DNA from: Larix sibirica
Lineage: Eukaryota; Streptophyta; Pinopsida; Pinales; Pinaceae
Length of the DNA stretch: 11,590 nucleotides
Reading direction: 5' to 3'
Assembly: GCA_004151065.3 (NCBI GenBank)
Contig: NWUY0300069187.1
Coordinates: forward strand, 12,019 to 23,608
Shown here: in pieces, positions 1 to 7,329 of the stretch
Layout: each line of letters begins with the position of its first letter
Position numbering within the stretch: the stretch's first letter is position 1
Position numbers and translations under genes: made by a program
Notes under the pieces: generated by a model
What the model was told of the DNA's origin: nothing
Seen by the model: the letters and a program-made list of their open reading frames with translations, nothing else
Databases searched by the model: none

Positions 1-203
1 TGATAGGGTTAACATGTATAAAAACTCGGTTATACACACAGAAGTATCAAATTCTTGAGGTAGCAATTTCAATCTGAATAGCTTAAAACATGGAAATTGT
101 TATTGAGATTGCTACCTTGAACAATTTGATATTTTGGCTATGGGATAAGATGTATCTGCTTAAGAAAATTGAATCTAAACATAACACTAATGGTTATACT
201 TAC
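1..203. other. Sequence past AAP exon 6; no clear terminal exon
   Basis: The minus strand should carry the last AAP exon after the GTAAGT donor. An AG at about 156-157 would be followed by sequence that only loosely resembles the VYSQPIF segment and soon meets stops. The implied intron of about 48 nt would also be too short. I see no supported gene here. Confidence 0.5.
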
Positions 204-431
204 TTGAAATGCACCAACCAAGTGGATGACAATAGCAGCATTCACAACGTCAATCAACCAAAAGGGATTGTAAAATCCAAAGGCTGTCAAGAGGTTTCCT
301 GGTGCGTTGTCTCCAAAAGATGTGTAGCCTATACAACCACACAACATGTAGATCACCGTTGTGGTTGTCACGCCCACTAGCGTTGCTTTCTTCATTGTCT
401 TGTTCTTTACTATAGGCGCTTTTATTGTGTC
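204..431 (-). other. AAP relic exon 6 (second half of the transporter)
   Basis: An open stretch of 76 codons: DTIKAPIVKNKTMKKATLVG, YMLCGCIGYTSFGD, GNLLTAFGFYNPFWLIDV, NAAIVIHLVGAFQ. It ends with CAA before a perfect GTAAGT donor (203-198), a position used by AAP introns. The upstream edge is damaged: the sequence before GAC is GCGG with no AG acceptor, because a 91-bp duplication sits there. Confidence 0.85.
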
Positions 432-532
432 CCGCGGGCATGATCACCGTTGTGGTTGTCACGCCCACTAGCGTTGCTTTCTTCATTGTCTTGTTCTTTT
501 CCAGAGGCGCTTTTATTGTGTCTTGCGAGCAT
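351..532. repeat. 91-bp tandem duplication inside an AAP exon
   Basis: Copies 351-441 and 442-532 are the same length and differ at about six positions, all in the distal third. Both encode, on the minus strand, the start of AAP exon 6. The outer copy (442-532) reads DTIKAPLEKNKT, closer to the family consensus, and has an AG just before it. The inner copy (351-441) reads DTIKAPIVKNKT and continues into the rest of the exon. As 91 is not a multiple of three, reading through both copies shifts the frame. Confidence 0.95.
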
Positions 533-629
533 TTTTAGTTGACTTAGTGTCATCACATTTGTCACCATGAAACCACTGATCTATAAGCTAATTAGGTATC
601 AGGGGCTTTGGCAATACTGTATATAGTAC

Positions 630-755
630 CTGAACTTCTATGAGAATCAATGAATAAGAGTAAGCGAATGCAATGTTTCTAAGAGCTTGGAATGTATTCC
701 ATATTTTCTCAGCTTTAATTACTGAACAATGGTGGTTCCCTTTAAAGTGTCCCAC
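630..755 (-). other. AAP relic exon 5
   Basis: The frame encodes VGHFKGNHHC, KAEKIWNTFQAL and NIAFAYSYSLILIEVQ, then donor CAG|GTACTA (629-624). The acceptor CAAAG ends at 756, which gives phase 0. This disagrees with the phase-1 end of exon 4 at 847 unless exon 4 uses a donor four bases earlier (GTAGGT from 850). The linker between FKG and KIW is about four residues shorter than usual, so an indel is likely here too. Confidence 0.75.
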
Positions 756-846
756 CTTTGAAGCACATTGACACTAAGACATATTACAAGCAACCCAGAA
801 AGCTAGGAACTAGGCAGACATCATTGAGTGAAGGTAGCTGACATAC

Positions 847-1047
847 CTACTACTTTGGCGATACTGAGGCCAAGTTCGATGTAGAATAGGTGAATGACAT
901 AACCGCAGCCATGATATTTGGTCGAAGTCTGGTATTTGAGAGAGTAGGATCTCTACTACGTTGAAGACGATCATGTATGGATTGTTGGAGGCATGGCATG
1001 GGTCGTCACTTCCACGAGTGCTGAGGCAATTTGACCTCTCAATGACC
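847..1047 (-). other. AAP relic exon 4, frameshifted
   Basis: Acceptor CCTCAG ends at 1048 and joins in phase 2 to exon 3, giving ERSNCL, DDPCHASNNPYMIVF and EILLSQIPDFDQISW. After the W the frame breaks: the next family residues, AAVMSFTYST, are in another frame, and LGLSIAKVV is in a third. Against the usual WLSIVAAVMSFTYSTIGLGL this implies loss of roughly 13 nt and then a further 1-nt indel (inferred by comparison from memory). Donor GTATGT begins at 846. Confidence 0.8.
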
Positions 1048-1159
1048 CTGAGGTTAACAATATAATTTAGTCCATACTTATATAATTGGTATTACTAGTG
1101 TTTGTCAGTGATAAGTGATGGGACCATATATTAATCCACCCTAACCATATTTAACTCAC

Positions 1160-1253
1160 ATCATATTGATGGATGCAACTATTGTATAGCCAATTGCGGT
1201 TCCGAATAGATTTGTGTATTGGGTGAAATCGCATATCCACACCTGGAATCCAT
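1160..1253 (-). other. AAP relic exon 3
   Basis: Acceptor TTTTTCTCAG ends at 1254; donor GTGAGT begins at 1159. Splicing from exon 2 (phase 1) gives NGFQVWICDF then TQYTNLFGTAIGYTIVASIN, a close match to the KVWLCG-QYTNLFG-AIGYTI-ASIS segment of AAPs. An alternative AG ten bases further in breaks the frame, so the first AG is preferred. No lesion seen. Confidence 0.8.
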
Positions 1254-1350
1254 CTGAGAAAAAGTATGGCAACAAATCATAATTCTAAGTTTCTAATGAC
1301 ACATATTGAAGACCAAGTTTCAAACATTTATTTACAGGAGGGATCCATAC

Positions 1351-1584
1351 TTAGATTGGCTTTCACAACATGAATATAGGTATAATTTCGCTTTCCAATG
1401 ACTGGATCCGGATACCTGTAGCAGTCGGCAAGCAGACAAGATGTATAGTATGTGACAAAGGAGAAAACAAGCATGGTTGCAGGTCCAACAATCCATCCTA
1501 GTTGAGTTGTTTCCCATGCCAATGAGAGCACTCCAAACCCTATGACTGTTGTGATAATATGGGCACTTGTTGTCTACAATGTGC
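1351..1584 (-). other. AAP relic exon 2 (TM1-TM2), with a nonsense codon
   Basis: Acceptor TTTGCAG ends at 1585; donor GTATGG begins at 1350. The frame reads G-T-L-stop-T-T-S-A-H-I-I-T, then VLSLAWETTQLGWIVGP and LLADCYRYPDPVIGKRNYTY. The stop is TAG at 1576-1574, where the family has an almost invariant Trp (TGG). Downstream of it the frame is fully open. Confidence 0.85.
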
Positions 1585-1818
1585 CTGCAAATGCAACACA
1601 ATGGCTTAAACATCAATTGCATTAGAAATGTACAATCTATACTGTAAAACGTTGCTAGGACCCAACCAATGTAGAAGAACTAAAGCTTGCTCTTCACATG
1701 GAAAACTCTGGCATGCGATTGCAAATTCGTTGTGCCCAATGAGGCATGCATCAATAGCCTAAGTCACAAACAACATTTGCAGTTCAATATTCCTAAAACA
1801 AAGTTTTTAGTATGACAC

Positions 1819-1891
1819 CTTGGAATTTGATGTGGCCATCGTTGTCAAAGCTTTTGAGGTTTGAAACCTTTCCGTTAAAAACATCCACCAT
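1819..1891 (-). other. AAP relic exon 1 (N-terminal cytosolic tail)
   Basis: The first Met in this frame is at 1891-1889, followed by VDVFNGKVSNL and KSFDNDGHIKFQ. The second part matches the acidic DDDGR-K motif that precedes TM1 in AAPs. The exon ends CAA G before the donor GTGTCA (1818-1813), phase 1, which joins in frame to GC ACA TTG of exon 2. The frame stays open upstream of this Met, so the true start could lie further out. Confidence 0.65.
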
Positions 1892-2531
1892 ATTGCCTTG
1901 TAAATCTGCTTGCAAGTAGAAACAAGGAGCCCAGTCCATCATCCTATGTTTTTGCCAACATTTCTATGTGCTCTTGTGGACTGCCATGTTGGTCTTGGAG
2001 ATTCTTTGAGGTTGCAGGAGCATTTTTTTTTAGTTGCTGGTATGTGGCTGCCAAGTCTGCTCACTCAACAATGCATTATTTTCCTTGCCTCAGCTGTCAT
2101 TATGTGCTTATGATGGCACTCCTCCAAAACTTCACTTTCCAACTCCTGCATTTGCAAACTCTATTTTCATGCTCTATCATGAACATTGCTGCATGCAGCT
2201 CTTGTTTGTTTTTTTTATAAAGATAAATTCTTTTAATTTCTCAATTTTCACATCTAATTTAAAATTTATTTATTTTTTATTTTTATTATATTTAATGACT
2301 TATTTACTTAATAGATTTATAAAATATATCTTAATAAAAAATTTAGCCAACTTCAACAATTAAAAAAAAACATAATATAAAATTCTATTTATTATTATTA
2401 TTTTTAATTATATATATATATAAAGTTTGATTTTTTCTAAATTAAATTTAGAATTTCCAATACTATCATATTGACAATTCCTTGAAGGTCCATTACATTT
2501 GTATTATTTATTTAATTTGATATTATTAATG
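1892..2531. other. Non-coding, increasingly AT-rich
   Basis: No reading frame with recognisable protein signal. From about 2210 the composition becomes extremely AT-rich, with long A and T runs and a short TA run near 2410. Positions 1892-2000 would be the 5' flank of the AAP relic. Confidence 0.6.
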
Positions 2532-2714
2532 CTTGTTATTGTATTATGATTACTATAACAAATTTTTAATAATAATAATGTGAAATAAAAATATTTAATA
2601 AAAAAATTACAATTTGGAAGATGTCTTGTTATTGTATTATGATTAGTATAACAAATTTTTAATAATAATGTGAAATAAAAATATTTAATAAAAAAATTAC
2701 AATTGGGAAGATGT
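2532..2714. repeat. 93/90-bp tandem duplication, AT-rich
   Basis: Unit 1 is 2532-2624 and unit 2 is 2625-2714. They differ by two substitutions and one missing AAT triplet in an AAT run, so the duplication is recent. The apparent duplicated peptide on the minus strand is only a by-product of this repeat. Confidence 0.95.
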
Positions 2715-2818
2715 CTAATAACGTAGTTGTTTAAATATTTCATGATTTGGGATTAGATATTTAATTTTTTATTCGATTATAATTTTTAGATTCAAAGTCC
2801 TTAATAGACATATTTTTG

Positions 2819-2836
2819 TTATTCTATATAGAATAA
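2819..2836. repeat. 18-bp perfect palindrome
   Basis: TTATTCTATATAGAATAA equals its own reverse complement. It stands alone in AT-rich DNA about 140 bp beyond the stop codon of the LINE fragment. No function can be assigned. Confidence 0.7.
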
Positions 2837-2973
2837 AAAGGTATATGACTGTTCAATACATGCAGATACAACGTTGGGGATCAGTAGACATATTGATATA
2901 ACCCATAGCAGATGGAGAGACAAGAGTACTAAAGACATAAGTTACACAATTACAAAAATGTCAAAGAGAGTAT

Positions 2974-3603
2974 CTAGACCTCAACGAGGGGATAACTCCC
3001 CATATTTAAGAGATAACCATCAAAAAATTCTGCCCAATATAGGGTCCCTTGATTGCCCTTCAGTGCTTCTTTTGAGAGAAGATCTGCCAGACTGTTTTGT
3101 TCCCTGTAGATGTGGTTGATTTCCAGCTGCATAAAGTTTTTGAGTTCATCAAGTATTCTATGACACCATGAGAATAAATTGATCACCTGAAGCTTAAAGT
3201 CTCCAATTTCCCATTTTATAGTGACTCGAGAATCTTCGAATATTTCCAGAGACACAATACCCAAAACTGAAGTCACTTTGCATAAGACCCAAATGGCTAA
3301 CAATTTAGCCTTCATATTAGTTCTGTAGCCACAATAAAGTTTGAAGCAAAAATAATGATTACTATTGATGAAGAGGACAGCTCCTGCAACACACCAACCT
3401 CCTTGTGCTGCCCCATCAAAGAAGCTAAAGGCTCCTTTATGAAATTGAATAGGTTTGGGATTCTTGAGGCTGCCAGAAATTATGTTCCGTGAAGTAAATT
3501 CTTTCACCCAATTAAGAATTTGTAAAACAACATTCTCCAACTGATCAAGGGAATTATAAAAAATAAAACTATTTCTGACTTTCCAGATTCTCCAAGAAAG
3601 TCC
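2974..3603 (-). pseudogene. LINE (non-LTR retrotransposon) 3' fragment: RNase H domain
   Basis: An open frame of 210 codons with no convincing start; it begins after a TGA at 3606-3604, where the sequence abruptly becomes low-complexity. It opens with WRIWKVRNSFIF, like the linker after reverse transcriptase in plant LINE ORF2, then NWVKEF. The RNase H-like domain follows: FSFFDGAAQGGWCVAGAVLF (first Asp), TNMKAKLLAIW (usually T-N-x-x-A-E-x-x-A, here Lys replaces the catalytic Glu), EDSRVTIKW (Asp kept), HIYREQNSLADLLSKEAL (Asp kept). It ends at TAG 2976-2974. The reverse transcriptase and endonuclease parts are absent, as in a 5'-truncated copy. No poly(A) tail or target-site duplication is clear. 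The Glu-to-Lys change suggests a dead enzyme. Confidence 0.82.
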
Positions 3604-3860
3604 TCAAAAACCTTATAACATTTTTTTACAATTTTAATAATTTTTTTAAATTTTAAATTAAATTTTGGATAAAAATGATATAAAAAATGTGAAAAAATTA
3701 AATTCATTAAACATTTAAACCACTTCCCAAACAATCGAATATTCAATAAAACTCTTCACAAAATCCTCTTATATATATATATATTGTAAAAAGTATACCT
3801 TTATATTAACAAACTGTACAAAATACAATCATTGTTCTTCCAAATGTCTGTTAATTAGTT
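3604..3860. other. AT-rich spacer with (TA)n
   Basis: Low-complexity AT-rich DNA containing a 15-nt alternating TA run at 3770-3784. No gene seen. Confidence 0.6.
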
Positions 3861-4135
3861 TGAACCCGAAAGCATAACATGCCTGAAATCACTACATCCA
3901 TGGATCCTATCGCTCCTCCTCCGAAGGAGAAAACAAAGCGTACATTTGTTCATCATCTTTCAAAAAAACTAAGTGCAAAAACAATGCTAGAAAGTGACTA
4001 TAGACTGAACCTAATAATTGCCGAAACATCGGAGACTTGTGCCCAAACCCCCAACATGTGAACCATCCCGAATAACATAAGGAAAATGAAATAAAAACAC
4101 AAAACCACTGCCTACCAGAGCCCATCGGGCGGAAG

Positions 4136-5147
4136 CTAATTCTTGGCTAGCAGAGGGTCTCCCACCTCCCCAGTCGCACCACCATCGATGATCGCGTTCT
4201 GCAAATTCTACACTGGGCCCACAGCAAAATAACCCATCTTAGGGAGAAAAGGAACCCCCAGTTCCTTGCCAATAGCATCTATTTTCATATGCAAAAGGTG
4301 GGTGTCTGCATATAGATCCTTCCAAAAGGCCAGAGGGATGTCATCCCCTCTTAATTTCTCTTCCCTCTCAAGGAGGACTCTGCTCAACAGGCCTTTAATG
4401 ACCTAGTATAAAGTCATCGTTTTCTTGTACAGACCCTGCCTTGCCCTTGATGAACTAGGATCCTGGATCCAGCTCCAGCTCCACCTCGTCCAACATAGGC
4501 ACATTCTCTAGGACCTCCTACCAAACCCCATTCTCCATCATCTCCAGATCATCCCTGATGGAAGGAGGGATAGTTGACCTATAATGCCACGCTGCCTGCG
4601 CAGCCCAGGTCTACTCCCGGCTAGCCCAACGCTTCCATTGGTTCTCCCCATTACCAGAATTCTCGATCGACTCCATGGTGTGAGTGATGACCACCCAACA
4701 ATCACCGTCACCGGCCTTCCCACCACCTCACTGCACAGTTCCTATCAAACTCACTTCTTTGCACGACGAGTCGAATAGTCCTCTGCTGCACTCGTTAAAC
4801 ATAAAATCACACCAACTCATGGAATTTAACGGAACGACATAGAGAATTACCATAAATTGTGACTTGTCCTTCCCATTATGACTCTCCAAACCAACGCAAA
4901 TCCCTTGAATTTCCATTATTGTCTTCAACTGTGTCCAACCTATCTCCGTACCAACACCAAATGCTATCTCCCATCTTAGTTGCTCTCTCGTATTGCACCA
5001 GACACTGTAGATCGCCCAAACGCTTTCTCCCATCGAGATAATCCTTTTACCACTTGCCTTCATTAAGACACACCACCTAACGCGTGTGATCCTAGACTGC
5101 ATGCAAGTGGGATGCCACGTTTCCACGGTGCCTTGACTCACTTGCAT
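4136..5147 (-). pseudogene. Decayed long reading frame, unknown family
   Basis: One minus-strand frame runs from an ATG at 5147 for about 248 codons, shifts by one base near 4403, and continues about 89 codons to 4136. It is interrupted by TGA (4730-4728) and TAG at 4613-4611, 4520-4518 and 4457-4455; after the shift TAG lies at 4210-4208 and 4138-4136. Between stops the frame reads as protein: ESVWAIYSVWCNTREQLRW, TMESIENSGNGENQWKRWAS, WHYRSTIPPSIRDDLEMMEN, MLDEVELELDPGS, LLSRVLLEREEKLRGDDIPL, AFWKDLYADTHLLHMKIDAI. The ATG directly follows CCCCAG, which could be an intron acceptor, so the true 5' end may be another exon. GC content is higher than its flanks, as for old coding DNA. I recognise no domain; it could be a lineage-specific gene or part of a mobile element. 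Confidence 0.6.
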
Positions 5148-5381
5148 CTGGGGATTAATATATTACATAATTGAAACATATTTATTATTACTATTGGTGC
5201 GTAAACCGTTTGTTGAACTAAAAATGTGCTCAAATTTGGGGTTAGCTGAATTTAAGTTAATAGTTACATATTCCAAGTAAGTTAGGTTGTGGTCCAACAT
5301 TGAACTAGCTGAAGTTCTTATGACGAGTTCAAACTTGATTGTAAATGTTTTGGTGTTCACAACACCTTTTTCACATGAATG
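5148..5381. other. No gene seen
   Basis: AT-rich sequence without a supported reading frame, repeat or RNA gene. Confidence 0.5.
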
Positions 5382-5635
5382 AGTCTAAACATTGATGATT
5401 TTACCCATCCGACGAGTTTTTGATGAGAATCTTTTTTTTTAAATATGAATTTTGTGTTGTTCAAATCATGCTTTCTTAATGCATAAATGGATTCAACGCC
5501 CTCAAATACCCTAGAGCACCCATATTAAGCAAGTTTAAACATTGTTCTTTGAGATCTTAAATTTTTTACCAGATTCCATCGAAATCGTGCCAAAAAATGA
5601 CGTCAGGAAAGGGAAAAATCATCAAACTTTTAGGC
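5382..5635 (+). repeat. Long direct repeat, copy A
   Basis: About 254 bp, clearly related to 7908-8159 in the same orientation. Shared landmarks in order include AGTCTAAACATT, TTCAAATCATG, CAACGCCCT, CAAGTTTAAACATTGTTCTT and the GTGCC-AAAAATGA stretch. Divergence is moderate with small indels, so this is an old duplication. The two copies bracket about 2.3 kb of repeats. They could be remnant LTRs or edges of a larger duplicated element; I see no clear TG...CA ends or primer-binding site. Confidence 0.85.
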
Positions 5636-5744
5636 TACACATTTTCATATACTTAAAAATAAATAAATTATTTTATATTTAAAAAAAAATTATTAAAATA
5701 ATTTTTTTATTCAAATAAGAATATAATATAATTTTAGTAGTAAT
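5636..5744. other. AT-rich low-complexity spacer
   Basis: Runs of A and T with almost no G or C; probably partly the A/T-rich tail of the adjacent SINE-like element. Confidence 0.5.
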
Positions 5745-6052
5745 ATATTTTTTAGATCTAGGAGACTCGGTAACTAATCGGCATTACATTCATAAGACTC
5801 AAGTTCAAATTCTGTCCACTGCCACTATAAACCCTAAACTAGTGGCAACAACCCACAAGCGAGTGCCTCACAGGAAACTTATGACTTGGTAAGGGTTGAG
5901 ACATCCAAGCACACATCCAAGATGGGGGTCCTACACAAGTGGAATGCCTGCCCTTCTAGCCTTATCACAATGGGCCAATGTCTTGTTGGAGATTTGAAAC
6001 TAATGGAAAGAGTGCGAAAAACTTACCTTCTCACCATTTGAGCTATTGCCCC
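5745..6052 (-). mobile_element. SINE-like element with tRNA-type Pol III promoter
   Basis: Read on the minus strand from 6052, the sequence starts GGGGCAA and carries a box A-like motif TAGCTCAAATGG (6045-6034). After 33 nt comes a box B-like motif GTTTCAAATCTCC (6000-5988). Order, spacing and distance from the 5' edge fit a type 2 RNA polymerase III promoter derived from a tRNA. About 240 bp of unrelated body follow, ending in an A/T-rich tail near 5745. Length suits plant SINEs. It is not an intact tRNA: there is no cloverleaf after the boxes. Ends are approximate and no target-site duplication is certain. Confidence 0.6.
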
Positions 6053-6191
6053 TTGACAATATTTCCAACACAAATACTTCCAAATCAATTACAACAATTT
6101 TTTTATATGTACATATTCACAAATGCATCATATTAAAGGAAAATGAGACCCAATGCAGAGCACACCACTAGACAAGGCAACTCACGAGTTC

Positions 6192-6499
6192 AATTCATAG
6201 TCTATGTAATTTTCAACAAACTAACTATGCTTCATTGCAATTAGAAATAACACAAACAATTTTAAATTTAGGGAAAAAAATAAAAACAAAGCACATAAAT
6301 GAAGATACCTTAAAATCCTCTGCAATTTCTCAAATCATTATTTAAATTCATAGTCTATGTAATTTTCAACAAACTAACTATGCTTCATAGCAATTAGAAT
6401 TAACCCAAACAATTTTAAATTTAGGGAAAAAAATAAAAAAACAAAGCACATAAATGAAGATACCTTAAAATCCTCTGCAATTTCTCAAATTATTATTTA
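6192..6499. repeat. 153/155-bp tandem duplication
   Basis: Units 6192-6344 and 6345-6499 differ by about four substitutions and two extra A in a homopolymer run, so the duplication is young. No coding content. Confidence 0.95.
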
Positions 6500-6632
6500 A
6501 ATTCAACATCTAGAATAAGAGTCCAAAGGCCAAATCCCACGAGAACACCAAAAATATAAAGCCCAACAAAAGACAAAACCACCAAGAATATGAAGCCCAA
6601 CAAAAGGCTAAATCCCACCATACAGATAAAAA

Positions 6633-6857
6633 AAACACAATAAAACCCCAACAACAACACTACTAAAAAGAATACTTCCAAATCAAATGTGAATAATGTT
6701 TTCATGGGCACATATTCACAAATGCATTACATTAAAGTAAAACAGGAAACACAATAGAACCCCAACCACACTACCAAAAAGAATACTTCCAAATCAAATG
6801 TGAATAATGTTTTCATGGGCACATATTCACAAATGCATTACATTAAAGTAAAACAGG
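6633..6857. repeat. 114/111-bp tandem duplication
   Basis: Units 6633-6746 and 6747-6857 are nearly identical over their last 80 bp (from AAAAAGAATACTTCC to AAAACAGG) and differ at the start by a 3-bp indel and a few substitutions. A diverged relative of the same segment occurs near 6068-6135. Confidence 0.93.
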
Positions 6858-7329
6858 CATGCTACAAGATGCAACATGCCATGGGTTCAATTCCTAAGTA
6901 GTTTCACGCTCAACAAATCTACTATGCTACATTGCAAATAAAGTTAATCTAGATTTTATTAAACTTTAAAGAAAACGATAAAATAAAAAACAAAGTGTAG
7001 AAAACAAAGTTACCTTGAAAGCTTGTGTAATTTCTCCAACTAGTCTGTAAAAACATATATTTCTAGTAATAAGCTCAACACTTTTTAACAAGAGTCGAAA
7101 GGTCAAACCTCATTAAAACACCACGAACATGAAGCCATGATGAAAGGAAAAACCCTACGAGAACACACATAACACCCACGATCGCCAACACAATAAGAAT
7201 CCCTACCAAATCATTGTTGACAAGACTAATGACAACATTACAATGGAACCCTAATAGGTACGCTATTGAAAAGAATACTCCAAAACAAGAGATGAAACAC
7301 AAAACTGCAATAGAGCCAGACCACAACAA

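Larger units (their letters stand above)
204..1891 (-). pseudogene. Amino-acid permease (AAP type), decayed multi-exon gene
   Basis: AAPs are plasma-membrane proton/amino-acid symporters of the AAAP superfamily (Aa_trans fold). Six exons can be traced on the minus strand: 1891-1819, 1584-1351, 1253-1160, 1047-847, 755-630 and 431-204. They give family signatures in the right order: KSFDNDGHIKF, VLSLAWETTQLGWIVGP, LLADCYRYPDPVIGKRNYTY, QYTNLFGTAIGYTI, NNPYMIVF, ILLSQIPDFDQ, NIAFAYSYSLILIEVQ, NKTMKKATLVGV, YMLCGCIGYTSFGD, GNLLTAFGFYNPFWLIDV. Introns are short (91-234 nt where both edges are clear), with GT donors and mostly AG acceptors. Lesions: TAG for a conserved Trp in exon 2, deletions that shift frame in exon 4, a shortened exon 5, a 91-bp tandem duplication and poor acceptor at exon 6. 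The last third of the protein (final transmembrane helices) is not found; the gene runs off the window or is truncated. Family is certain; the pseudogene status rests on several independent lesions. Confidence 0.9.

Noticed and set aside
2504-2743. Minus-strand frame with a duplicated Lys/Asn/Phe-rich peptide
   Set aside because: The repeated peptide is just the translation of the AT-rich 93/90-bp tandem duplication; no domain and no coding-like composition.
3879-4125. Short frames on both strands beside the unknown decayed gene
   Set aside because: Below 75 codons, overlapping each other on opposite strands, no motif; likely the 3' flank of the decayed gene.
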